A stretch of 64,000 bases of DNA. Origin: Candidatus Intricatilinea gracilis (GTDB lineage Bacteria > Pseudomonadota > Gammaproteobacteria > Burkholderiales > Burkholderiaceae_C). The DNA is taken from NCBI GenBank assembly GCA_016702605.1, contig JADJDQ010000002.1, positions 331,001 to 395,000 on the forward strand. Direction: 5' to 3'. Each line of letters begins with the position of its first letter. Positions within the stretch are counted from its first letter, which is position 1. Shown one piece after another: positions 28,720-37,130 of this stretch. A model generated the notes under the pieces. The model ran no database searches. It was not told where the DNA came from and saw nothing but the letters and a program-made list of their open reading frames with translations. Both the position numbers and the translations under genes were made by a program.

Positions 28720-30171
28720 GTGACGGAGCTGGACGTGCTGGTGATCGGCGGTGGCAACGCCGCCTTGTGTGCAGCGCTGATGGCCGCCGAAGCGGGCGCT
28801 CGTGTGTTGCTGCTCGAGGCGGCACCCCGTGATCTGCGCGGTGGCAACTCGGCCCACACACGCAACCTGCGCTGCATGCACGACGCGCCGCAGGATGTGC
28901 TGGTGGAGGCCTATCCCGAAGAAGAGTTCTGGCAGGACCTGCTCAAGGTCACCGGCGGTCAGACCAACGAGGCGCTGGCACGGCTGACGATCCGCGCCTC
29001 GTCCAGTTGCCGGCCCTGGATGCGTCGGCACGGCGTGCACTTTCAGCCACCACTATCGGGCGCGTTGCATGTGGCGCGCACCAACGCCTTCTTCATGGGC
29101 GGCGGCAAGGCGCTGGTCAACGCCTACTACCGCAGCGCGCAGCAGCTTGGCGTGCAGGTGCGTTACGAGGCGCCGGTGCAGCGCATTGAATTGCAGGACG
29201 GACGATTCCTGGCGGCCTGGGTGGGCGACGAACGCATCACGGCCAAGGCCTGTGTGCTCGCAGCTGGCGGCTTCGAGTCCAACCGCGCCTGGCTGCGCGA
29301 GGCCTGGGGCCGCAACGAACGTGGTGAGTGGCCGGCCGACAACTTCCTGATCCGCGGCACCCGGTTCAACCAGGGCACGCTGCTGCGCCACTTGATCGAC
29401 GACCATCACGCCGATGCCATCGGCGACCCGACGCAGGCGCACATGGTGGCCATCGACGCCCGTGCGCCGCTGTACGACGGCGGCATCTGCACCCGCATCG
29501 ACTGCGTCAGCCTGGGTGTGGTGGTCAATCGCGAGGCGCGCCGCTTCTACGACGAGGGTGAGGACTTCTGGCCCAAGCGCTATGCCATCTGGGGCCGCCT
29601 GGTGGCGCAGCAGCCCGGGCAGATCGCCTGGTCCGTTATCGACGCCAAGGCGGTGGGGCGTTTCATGCCACCGGTGTTTCCGGGTGTCATGGCGAACAGC
29701 CTGCCTGAACTAGCCGGCAAGCTCGGTCTGGACGAGGCCACGTTCATGGCGACACTGAACGACTACAACCAGGCCTGCCGCATCGACCATGTCGGCCACT
29801 TCGACCACACCGTGCTGGACGATTGCCCCACCACCGGCCTGACACCACAGAAGAGCCACTGGGCCCGCCCCATCGACACCGCGCCGTTCTACGGCTACGC
29901 GCTGCGCCCGGGCATCACCTTCACCTACCTGGGCCTGCACACCGACGAGACAGCCGCCGTGCGTTTTGGCGGCCAGGCCAGCGACAACCTGTTTGTGGCC
30001 GGCGAGATGATGGCCGGCAACGTGCTCGGCAAGGGCTACACCGCAGGGGTGGGCATGTCGATCGGCACGGCCTTCGGCCGTATCGCCGGTGAGCAGGCGG
30101 CACACGCCGCACTGGCCGGGCCAGGCACCCAAGCCACGACGACACAGGAGGCCCGCCATTCCCACGCTTGA
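28720..30171 (+). CDS. tcuA: FAD-dependent tricarballylate dehydrogenase
   Basis: 483 residues from GTG 28720, which has AGGAG 7 bases upstream. It oxidises tricarballylate to cis-aconitate with bound FAD. The N-terminal Rossmann motif is VLVIGGGNAALCAAL (Gly10-12), followed by the Glu of LLLEAAP. The C-terminal flavin-binding region (FVAGEMMAGNVLGKGYTAG) is intact. The length fits the fumarate-reductase/succinate-dehydrogenase flavoprotein family member TcuA. Its 3' end overlaps the start of tcuB, which reoxidises the flavin. Confidence 0.87.
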   Translation: MTELDVLVIGGGNAALCAALMAAEAGARVLLLEAAPRDLRGGNSAHTRNLRCMHDAPQDVLVEAYPEEEFWQDLLKVTGGQTNEALARLTIRASSSCRPWMRRHGVHFQPPLSGALHVARTNAFFMGGGKALVNAYYRSAQQLGVQVRYEAPVQRIELQDGRFLAAWVGDERITAKACVLAAGGFESNRAWLREAWGRNERGEWPADNFLIRGTRFNQGTLLRHLIDDHHADAIGDPTQAHMVAIDARAPLYDGGICTRIDCVSLGVVVNREARRFYDEGEDFWPKRYAIWGRLVAQQPGQIAWSVIDAKAVGRFMPPVFPGVMANSLPELAGKLGLDEATFMATLNDYNQACRIDHVGHFDHTVLDDCPTTGLTPQKSHWARPIDTAPFYGYALRPGITFTYLGLHTDETAAVRFGGQASDNLFVAGEMMAGNVLGKGYTAGVGMSIGTAFGRIAGEQAAHAALAGPGTQATTTQEARHSHA

Positions 30172-31390
30172 CGAACTGACGCGCCAGGCCCGTGCGCTGG
30201 CCGAAGGCCAGGTGGTACCCATGGCCACGACCAGATCGACAGCCACGTCCACGGCCACGGGCAATGACTCGTCCGCAGCCACACACACCGCAGAATCCGA
30301 AGCCAGCCGCGTGCTGACCATCTGCAATGCCTGTCGCTACTGCGAGGGATTTTGCGCGGTGTTCCCGGCCATGACGCGCCGGCTCGACTTCGGCCATGCC
30401 GACGTGCACTACCTGGCCAATCTGTGCCACAACTGCGGTGCTTGTCTGCATGCCTGCCAATACGCGCCGCCGCACGAATTTGCAGTCAACGTGCCACGCG
30501 CCATGGCGCAGGTGCGTGGCCGCACCTATGCCGATTACGCCTGGCCGGCGCCACTGGGCAGGCTCTACCAAGACAACGGGCTGACGCTGGCTCTGGCGCT
30601 GACGATCGGGCTGGCGCTGTTCCTGGGCCTGGCGGCGCTGCAAGGCGCGTCTCGGCCGAGTGGGACCTCGGCGACTTTCTACGACGTGTTTCCACATGGC
30701 TTGCTGGTGAACCTGTTCGCGCCGGTGTTCGTCTTCGCCGTGCTGGCCCTGGCCATGGGTGTGCGGCGTTTCATGCATGACGTGACACCGGCCACCAGCG
30801 GTCGACCCGCGACGCCGCCGGCATCGGCCGAAGCAGCCCACCACGCACTGGCGCTCACCTACCTCGGCGGTGGCCACGGCGAAGGCTGCAACAACGAGGA
30901 CGACGCCTGGACCCATGCGCGCAGGCGCTTTCACCACGCCACCTTCTATGGCTTCATGCTGTGTTTCGCCGCCACCAGTGTGGGCACCCTCAGCCACTAC
31001 CTGCTGGGTTGGCAGGCGCCGTACCCGTTGTTGTCGCTGCCCAAGTTGCTGGGTGTGGCGGGTGGCATCAGCCTGGTCGTCGGCACCACCGGCCTGTGGT
31101 GGCTCAACCTGCGCCGCCATGTCCTGCACGGTGACCCGGCACAACGCGGCATGGACCGCGGGTTCATCGCCCTGCTGTTTCTCACCTCGATCAGCGGCCT
31201 GGGGTTGTGGCTGGCCGGTGGCAGCAGCTGGATGACGGCCTGGCTGTGCCTGCACCTGGGCGCTGTGATGGCGCTGTTCGCCACGCTGCCTTACGGCAAG
31301 TTCGCCCACGGCGTCTATCGCAGCGCCGCCTTGCTGCGCAACGCCGTCGAGAAACGACAAGCCAACCCGGTCGGCCTGGGCGCCGACTGA
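30158..31390 (+). CDS. tcuB: tricarballylate utilisation membrane Fe-S/haem protein TcuB
   Basis: 410 residues if translation starts at ATT 30158, the codon placed 6 bases after a perfect AGGAGG. No ATG, GTG or TTG is in frame there, and the family-like N-terminus (PTLDELTRQARALAEG) follows. An ATG at 30221 would still keep all clusters. Two 4Fe-4S motifs are visible (Cys56/59/62/66 and Cys90/93/96/100), then about six membrane segments with several His for haem. TcuB takes electrons from TcuA's FADH2 and passes them to the quinone pool. It overlaps tcuA by 14 bases. Confidence 0.84.
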   Translation: MPTLDELTRQARALAEGQVVPMATTRSTATSTATGNDSSAATHTAESEASRVLTICNACRYCEGFCAVFPAMTRRLDFGHADVHYLANLCHNCGACLHACQYAPPHEFAVNVPRAMAQVRGRTYADYAWPAPLGRLYQDNGLTLALALTIGLALFLGLAALQGASRPSGTSATFYDVFPHGLLVNLFAPVFVFAVLALAMGVRRFMHDVTPATSGRPATPPASAEAAHHALALTYLGGGHGEGCNNEDDAWTHARRRFHHATFYGFMLCFAATSVGTLSHYLLGWQAPYPLLSLPKLLGVAGGISLVVGTTGLWWLNLRRHVLHGDPAQRGMDRGFIALLFLTSISGLGLWLAGGSSWMTAWLCLHLGAVMALFATLPYGKFAHGVYRSAALLRNAVEKRQANPVGLGAD

Positions 31391-31481
31391 CTGAGGCATA
31401 TGAACCTGATGCGCAATCCGATCCAGCGATGGTTGCCTTGCGCCTTTCCACCCTGCACCACAACCACCCGAGGAGACCCCC

Positions 31482-32456
31482 ATGCAACGCCGAACCCTGA
31501 TCAGCCTGGTTGCAGCCGCCGCTGCCGCCACCTTGCCCTGGACTGCCGCCGCGCAGGATTTGCCGGCAAAGAAGTCCGTCACCATCGTCGTCGGCTTTGC
31601 TGCCGGCGGGGCAGCGAACACAGCCGCCCGCATCATCGGCAAGAAGTTGGCCGACAACACCGGCCTGACGGTGGTGATCGAGAACAAGCCCGGTGCCGGC
31701 GGCAACATCGCCCATCACTACGTGGCGACCGGGCCTGGCGACGGCTCGGTGTTGCTGTTCGGTTCGGTTGGCCCGCTGGCCATTGCGCCGCATCTGATGA
31801 AGCTGCCCTACGACCCGGTCAAGGACCTGGCGCCCATCACCATGGGGGTGAACTTCCCGAACGTGCTGGTGGTGCATGCGGGCCTGAAGATCAAGACCTT
31901 CGCCGAGTTCATCGACTATGCGCGCAAGAACCCGGGCAAGATCGACTACGCATCCACCGGGGCCGGCTCGGCCTCGCACCTGGCCGGTGAACTGATGAAC
32001 GACATGGCCAGGATCGACACCGTGCACGTGCCCTACAAGGGCGGCGCACCGGCGCTGCAGGATCTGCTGGGCGGGCGGGTGGCAGCTTACTACTCGACCT
32101 ACTCCACCGCGCAGCCCCACATCGAGAGTGGCAAGTTGATCGCGCTGGCTTCCACCGGCCCCAAGCGCCTGCCCCAGTTGCCCAACATCCCGACGATTGC
32201 CGAGTCGGGTTACGCCGGCTACAGCGCGTCGAACTGGTATGCCTTCGTGGCCTCGTCCAAGGTACCCAAGCCCGTGCTGGAGCGTTGGAACACCGAGTTG
32301 GTCAAAGTGCTGAAGGCACCCGAAGTCATCACTGAACTCAACAAACATGGCCTGCCGCCGCAGCCGGGCAGCCGCGACGAACTGGCCACCGAGATCGCCA
32401 GTGAATCGACCACGTGGGGCCGCGTGATCCGTGATCGCAAGATCACCATGGAGTGA
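31482..32456 (+). CDS. Bug/TctC-family periplasmic solute receptor
   Basis: 324 residues, GAGGAG before ATG 31482, signal peptide ending TAAAQ, and the family start KKSVTIVVGFAAGGAANTAAR. It sits where enteric bacteria have tcuC, the MFS tricarballylate carrier, so it is probably the tricarballylate or aconitate receptor here (inference). TctA/TctB membrane subunits are not in the window and would have to be supplied elsewhere. It is the second receptor of the island. Confidence 0.86.
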   Translation: MQRRTLISLVAAAAAATLPWTAAAQDLPAKKSVTIVVGFAAGGAANTAARIIGKKLADNTGLTVVIENKPGAGGNIAHHYVATGPGDGSVLLFGSVGPLAIAPHLMKLPYDPVKDLAPITMGVNFPNVLVVHAGLKIKTFAEFIDYARKNPGKIDYASTGAGSASHLAGELMNDMARIDTVHVPYKGGAPALQDLLGGRVAAYYSTYSTAQPHIESGKLIALASTGPKRLPQLPNIPTIAESGYAGYSASNWYAFVASSKVPKPVLERWNTELVKVLKAPEVITELNKHGLPPQPGSRDELATEIASESTTWGRVIRDRKITME

Positions 32457-32520
32457 CGCGCCGGATCCGGCAACCAGCGGACATGGTCGCACGCGCTCAC
32501 CGTGTCGGCCGCGGTGCCCG

Positions 32521-33459
32521 TCACCGTGGTCCTGATGTCGGGGCGCAGGTCAACAAGGCCTTGGCTGCCTCGATGCGCAAACCCAGCGGCACACGGTCGT
32601 CGCTCATGACGCCCTGCAGAAAGACCTTCGGGTCTAGCGGCTGGCCGTCCGACGCCGGGTCGATGCCGATCGGGTCACCTGACAATTGCGCCACGTACCT
32701 GGTGGCAGTCGTGGCCTCTGGCGTGGCAGGAGGCTCGGCAGCCGCTGCCATGAGCGCGGGGCTGGACCTGAGCAGCCCAAGAGTTCGTTCGACGTCGGCC
32801 GCCTGCATGCTCACCAGCCGCGCCAGCAGCTTGGCCTGGCCGTCCAGATTGGGCGGCAGATCGAGCCAGGGTTCGTCGGCGAACATGGGGGCCAGATCGG
32901 GCGCGACAAAGGCCGACCACACACCACTGTCGGGCTGCAGTGCAGGCACCAGGTCGGCATGCCGCGTGGGCAGCGCGGCTGTGGCGTCTGTCGTCGACGC
33001 AGGCGCCACAGGCAGCAAGGCCACGCGCTGCGGCTTGACCTCAGCAAGGTAGCGCTGGCGCAAGGCATCGAGCCAATCGAGCCCTTGTGCTGCAGGCACG
33101 GGCTGAGCGAGCGAAAACCAGAGTTGATAACCGTCCCGACCATTGACGGCAATGGCCGGTGCGGGCAGTTCAAGATCGGTCTGCACAGCGTTCCACACCG
33201 CCGACAGCGTTGGCCAATCGGCCGGCCGCGCCAGTTCGAGCACCAACGCGCGCACCCGCCCTTGGGCATCGATCAGGTCGCCGCTCGTAATGGTGTCGAT
33301 CGGCCTGGTATCAAGTGAACCGTGGCCTGGCACGACATCATTCAGGCTGGCTGCGACCGGGCCCGGGTCGATCGGGTAGGGCTCGACGGCCGGTGCATCC
33401 TGGCCGGCGGACTCCTGGGTCAGGTACAGGCGGTGCAGCTCGAGTTGCAGTCTGTTCAT
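32521..33459 (-). CDS. uncharacterised protein
   Basis: 312 residues, mostly soluble, Ala/Pro-rich, with no signal peptide or membrane segment. A central stretch (ALVLELARP, NAVQTDLELPAPAI, NGRDGYQLWFSLAQPVP) loosely recalls the sugar/nucleotide-handling core of primase-polymerase-like proteins, but I see no clear catalytic acidic triad and do not claim that function. It is convergent with the receptor gene and divergent from the gene at 33585. Confidence 0.6.
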   Translation of the reverse strand: MNRLQLELHRLYLTQESAGQDAPAVEPYPIDPGPVAASLNDVVPGHGSLDTRPIDTITSGDLIDAQGRVRALVLELARPADWPTLSAVWNAVQTDLELPAPAIAVNGRDGYQLWFSLAQPVPAAQGLDWLDALRQRYLAEVKPQRVALLPVAPASTTDATAALPTRHADLVPALQPDSGVWSAFVAPDLAPMFADEPWLDLPPNLDGQAKLLARLVSMQAADVERTLGLLRSSPALMAAAAEPPATPEATTATRYVAQLSGDPIGIDPASDGQPLDPKVFLQGVMSDDRVPLGLRIEAAKALLTCAPTSGPR

Positions 33460-33584
33460 GGCGGGATGCAGGCGCGTGTTGTTCGGTAGGTGGCGACTCT
33501 AGTCGCAGCGCAGGTACGCGACACATCGGCCGCGCCGGCCTTGACCGGTCGGCAGCATCGATCGGCCTGTCGCGACAATGCGCC

Positions 33585-34418
33585 ATGCCGTCGCGCCTGA
33601 TTCACCACCTCATCCGCCTCGATGTCGTGGCTCCCAGCCCCTACCGGTGCTTCGCAGTGCGCAGCGACGAGTCGCACCATGCCTTCGATGCCCGTGCGCC
33701 TTACGGCCAGGTGCATCTCGTGCGGGGTGGTGTGCTGCATGACCGCTCGCTCGTCAGCCTGGCGGCAAACGGCTACCCACGCGTCACCATCGAGGCCTTC
33801 TCGGACATCGACTACGCCACCACGACGCTGGCGGAACTGGCCGCGGCCGCGCCACACGACACCGATCTGGCCGGCAACATCGCCGCAGCCTTGCACCTCA
33901 CCGGCGTGTTGGGCGACGACCTGGCAAGTTACCGCCTCAGCGTCGAAACCCGCATCGACTTCCTGGCCTCGTGTGGCGCAGGCTTTCACAACGACGTGGC
34001 GCACCACTGGTCGCGATGCCTGTTCTGGCTACTGGCACTCGACCTGGCCGACATCGAGTTCGTGATGCCCCATGCTGGCCTGCATCTCGCCTTGGCACCG
34101 GGCGACCTTCTGGTGTTCGACCAGACCTTGGCGCATGGTCTGTGCCGGCCTGCCGACAAGGGGCAGGCCTTGGCCACCTCGTTCGACAGTGGCGACCACT
34201 GCCGTCAGATCTTCTTGACCGGCGAGTTGCCGCTGAGCGACGCGCAGTGGGCCGCGCAGGGCTCACCATGGCTGCCGGTCGAGGTACATGAGGGCCGCGG
34301 CGCCCTCGACCTGATGGTGGCCGAGTTCGACGATCGCACCGGCACCGTCAAACGCCTGCGCGCGCTGCAAGCTTGCATGGCACGCAGCACCTGCCACGTC
34401 GACGAAGATGACAACTAA
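33585..34418 (+). CDS. uncharacterised protein with a possible 2-oxoglutarate/Fe(II) oxygenase-like motif
   Basis: 277 residues from ATG 33585. The C-terminal half has a His-x-Asp pair (His135-Asn-Asp137) in GAGFHNDVAHHW and a distal His184 in LLVFDQTLAHGLCRP with Arg188. This spacing is typical of the double-stranded beta-helix of 2OG-Fe(II) oxygenases. The intervening HLALAPGDLLVF stretch looks like the preceding beta strand. I do not recognise the exact family. Monocistronic, about 350 bp before tRNA-fMet on the other strand. Confidence 0.6.
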   Translation: MPSRLIHHLIRLDVVAPSPYRCFAVRSDESHHAFDARAPYGQVHLVRGGVLHDRSLVSLAANGYPRVTIEAFSDIDYATTTLAELAAAAPHDTDLAGNIAAALHLTGVLGDDLASYRLSVETRIDFLASCGAGFHNDVAHHWSRCLFWLLALDLADIEFVMPHAGLHLALAPGDLLVFDQTLAHGLCRPADKGQALATSFDSGDHCRQIFLTGELPLSDAQWAAQGSPWLPVEVHEGRGALDLMVAEFDDRTGTVKRLRALQACMARSTCHVDEDDN

Positions 34419-34692
34419 GCCTCGCACGCTCACGGCGCCTTATCCCCAACAACTGTGCCCAAGCCTGTGGAGATCTTCCGGACCATTCACGCAAGTCCTT
34501 GTCACACAAGGCCCGCAAACAGACTGCAACGATCTGAGGCAGCTTGCCATCCTCGGGCCGATCACGGCATCAGACGATGGTCGAAAGACCCAGGCGAAAC
34601 GCGCCGCAACTGAAAATTCCGAAAGGCGCCTCTGAAAAGCATCATCGACAACCTGTCTAGACAAGTTGTCGAGACGTGCCAGAACCGGACGC
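34419..34692 (+). other. intergenic stretch before the tRNA terminator
   Basis: No ORF with coding character. The only structure is the 24-bp near-perfect palindrome at 34647-34670. Base composition is visibly less GC-rich than the neighbours. Confidence 0.4.
34647..34670. repeat. 24-bp near-perfect palindrome
   Basis: Arms GACAACCTGT and ACAAGTTGTC flank CTAG, with one mismatch. It lies between the gene ending at 34418 and the tRNA terminator. It could be an operator or a termination hairpin for the rightward gene, but there is no T run. Confidence 0.4.
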
Positions 34693-34719
34693 AAAAAAGC
34701 CACCTCGGTGGGTGGCTTT
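34693..34719 (-). terminator. Rho-independent terminator of the tRNA gene
   Basis: An 8-bp stem (AAGCCACC at 34697-34704 pairing with 34711-34718) with a 6-base loop, followed on the minus strand by six Ts. It lies 50 bases downstream of the tRNA. Confidence 0.8.
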
Positions 34720-34769
34720 CATGAGCACCTGAGTGCTTGTTCTTCTTGTGCAACTTCTGTGAGTTCTTT

Positions 34770-34846
<77 letters not shown>

Positions 34847-34858
34847 CTGAGAACGCAA

Positions 34859-34867
34859 CTATAGCAC
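34859..34867 (-). promoter_or_regulatory. extended -10 promoter element of tRNA-fMet
   Basis: On the minus strand TGCTATAGT, an extended -10 element 12 bases upstream of the tRNA 5' end. The -35 region is weak. Confidence 0.5.
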
Positions 34868-34925
34868 GCGGCAGAAGTCTTGCCTACTGTTTGTTGCGGC
34901 CTGTAGAGATCTGCGGCTGCGCGCT

Positions 34926-36104
34926 TCAGCCCGCCCGAGTGGCGGCGATGGCAACTTGCCCCGTCTCGACGGGCTGTTTGGCCAATGCGGCATGCAGGCA
35001 GGCATCGATGGGTGTCAGTGGCGCAACATGGCCGAGCAGTGCCTGCAGGCGTGTGTCGTCCAGGCGATGTGGCCGCTCACTGAGGTACCGCATCTCGACC
35101 AGGGCAGCGAACATGGGCGCAACCGGAGCCAGCAAGCGCAGCATCCACCACGGGAAATGTGCGATGCGTAACCGGGTGCCAAGCACACGCTCAAGGGCAC
35201 TCTTGAAATCGCTGTCGGTGAGTGTGTGGCCGGCATAGTGCAACACCTGATGACGCGGCTGTTCGGCCCCTGCCATCACTTCGCGTCGCTCGGCCACCTG
35301 AACGAAGACCTGGGCCAGATCGGGCAGCCAGGCCCAGGCTGTCGGCACATCCTGGCTCGACATCCGGCTGTACACACCCTGGGCCAGCTTGCGGCCCATG
35401 CCCAGGTCGAGCCAGGTCTCACCTTGCCCGGCCGGCGCAAGAAAGTTGCCAGCACGAATGACGACGCTGCGCAGGCCGTGCTGGCGCCCGGCTTGGACGA
35501 GGGCGGCTTCGAGTGTGATGCGTTGGCGGGCCTTGGGTGTGTTGGCCACAAAGGGCGTCGACTCGGCAAGCACCGGCGGCAGTTCGCAGCCGAAGTTGTA
35601 CACATTGCCGGGCAGCATCAACAGTGCGTGTCCCTGCAAGGCCAGGTCGACGACCTGGGCGGTGTGTGCCGGCATGTGGCTGTCCCACTGGGTGTAGTCC
35701 GGATTGAGCGCGTGAACGATCACGTCGGCCTGGCGTGCCGCTTGGACAAGTGCTTCGTGCTGCGTCGCCGCAGGCACGTGTTCGGAGCCACCTGGCGCGC
35801 TGGCCTGGTCGGTGCCAGTTCCAGGTTTGTCGGGCAAGCGGTCGGCAAACGACGCCAGCACCACCTCGATGCCCTGGCGCCGGGCGGCCTCGGTAGTTGC
35901 CGTGTCACGTCTGACCTGTGCCGTGACGTGCCAACCGGCGCTGGCAAAAGCCGACACCGCCGCACGACCGAACCGGCCGTTGGCACCGAGAACCAGCACA
36001 CGTGCCGGTCGCGCGGGCCGCGCGGCGCCGGCCGTCGGCCTGGTGTCGGTGAGTGGCGCCGTGGCGTCTACGGGTGGACACGAAATGACGGGTGCGCTGA
36101 ACAT
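34926..36104 (-). CDS. NAD(P)-dependent epimerase/NmrA-like oxidoreductase
   Basis: 392 residues from ATG 36104, which has GAGG 5 bases upstream. An N-terminal low-complexity lead (1-34) is followed by a Rossmann dinucleotide-binding motif VLVLGANGRFGRAAV (35-50). The rest fits atypical short-chain dehydrogenase/NmrA-type proteins, with GNVYNFG in place of the usual Tyr-x3-Lys region. Substrate unknown. It is divergent from a LysR gene that probably controls it. Confidence 0.75.
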   Translation of the reverse strand: MFSAPVISCPPVDATAPLTDTRPTAGAARPARPARVLVLGANGRFGRAAVSAFASAGWHVTAQVRRDTATTEAARRQGIEVVLASFADRLPDKPGTGTDQASAPGGSEHVPAATQHEALVQAARQADVIVHALNPDYTQWDSHMPAHTAQVVDLALQGHALLMLPGNVYNFGCELPPVLAESTPFVANTPKARQRITLEAALVQAGRQHGLRSVVIRAGNFLAPAGQGETWLDLGMGRKLAQGVYSRMSSQDVPTAWAWLPDLAQVFVQVAERREVMAGAEQPRHQVLHYAGHTLTDSDFKSALERVLGTRLRIAHFPWWMLRLLAPVAPMFAALVEMRYLSERPHRLDDTRLQALLGHVAPLTPIDACLHAALAKQPVETGQVAIAATRAG

Positions 36105-36163
36105 GACGGCCTCGGTTGTCTGGGATGACCGTGATCGTGCAACCGCACGGCCATTCAAACAAT

Positions 36164-36181
36164 ACGCATGCGAACATGCGT
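36164..36181. promoter_or_regulatory. inverted repeat, likely LysR operator
   Basis: ACGCATG, CGAA, CATGCGT: a perfect 7-bp-arm inverted repeat in the 102-bp region between the divergent epimerase and LysR genes, 26 bp before the LysR start. It is a classical place for autoregulation. Confidence 0.6.
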
Positions 36182-36206
36182 CACATTCATTTCTGAAGGT
36201 TAAGTC

Positions 36207-37130
36207 GTGAATTCACCATCCACCAGGACACCACCCGATCTGGCCCGGCTGGACTGGGATCTGTTGCGGTGTTTCGCGGCGGTGATCGAACATGGTTCGA
36301 TCACCCTGGCGGCCGAGCGCCTGGGCATGAGTCAGCCGACCTTGTCTCGACAGATGGCCGCACTCGAGGCCAGCCTGGGCGCACCCCTGTTCGAGCGCAC
36401 CGGCCGTCGTCTGCGCCCGACCACCTTGGCGCAAGCCATGCAGGAGCCGATCGACCACATGGCGGCAGCCGTGAATGCACTGGCGCCCTTGGCGGCAGCA
36501 CAACGCGACGGCCTGGCCGGCACGGTGCGCATCAGTGCCAGCGAGGTGGTGGCGGCTTGCCAATTGCCGCCGCTGCTGGCCGAGTTGGCACATCAGCACC
36601 CCGAGATCGACATCGAGCTGATTGCCAGCAACCGCGTCGACAACCTGCTCGAGCGCGAGGCCGACATCGCCGTGCGTATGGTGGCGCCGCGCCAGGGCGC
36701 CGTCATCGCCCGCCACCTGACGGATTGGCCACTGGGATTCTTTGCCCACCCCGACTACCTGGCGCGCCATGGCGAGGTACCCGAACTGGCCGACATCGTC
36801 GGCAGCGATCACCGCTGGATCGGCATGGACCGCTCGTTCGAACTGATCGACGGATTCCGCGCCGCAGGTGTGCCGATCGATCGCCACTTCTTCGGGCTGC
36901 GTTGCGACAACTACATCGTCAATTGGCAAGCGCTGTGTGCTGGTGTCGGCATCGGTCTGGCGACCACTGCGCTGGCGGCCACCCGCTCCGACCTGGTCCG
37001 TGTGTTGCCGAAGCAGAGCTTGCCGACATTGCCGGTCTGGCTGGTCGCCCACGGCGAGTTGCGTTCGAGCCAGCGGCTCAAGCTGGTTTTCGACTTTCTT
37101 GCCCAGGCGCTGACCGACTTGCCGCACTGA
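36207..37130 (+). CDS. LysR-family transcription regulator
   Basis: 307 residues with GTG start at 36207. Winged helix (ITLAAERLGMSQPTLSRQMAALEASLGAPLFERT) and effector domain. It belongs to the short-motif group that usually represses or activates a divergent oxidoreductase, here the NmrA-like gene. Inducer unknown. Confidence 0.85.
   Translation: MNSPSTRTPPDLARLDWDLLRCFAAVIEHGSITLAAERLGMSQPTLSRQMAALEASLGAPLFERTGRRLRPTTLAQAMQEPIDHMAAAVNALAPLAAAQRDGLAGTVRISASEVVAACQLPPLLAELAHQHPEIDIELIASNRVDNLLEREADIAVRMVAPRQGAVIARHLTDWPLGFFAHPDYLARHGEVPELADIVGSDHRWIGMDRSFELIDGFRAAGVPIDRHFFGLRCDNYIVNWQALCAGVGIGLATTALAATRSDLVRVLPKQSLPTLPVWLVAHGELRSSQRLKLVFDFLAQALTDLPH

Noticed and set aside
18625..32456. Island as an integrated mobile element
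   Set aside because: No integrase, transposase, terminal repeats or tRNA insertion site seen around it; composition does not differ visibly.
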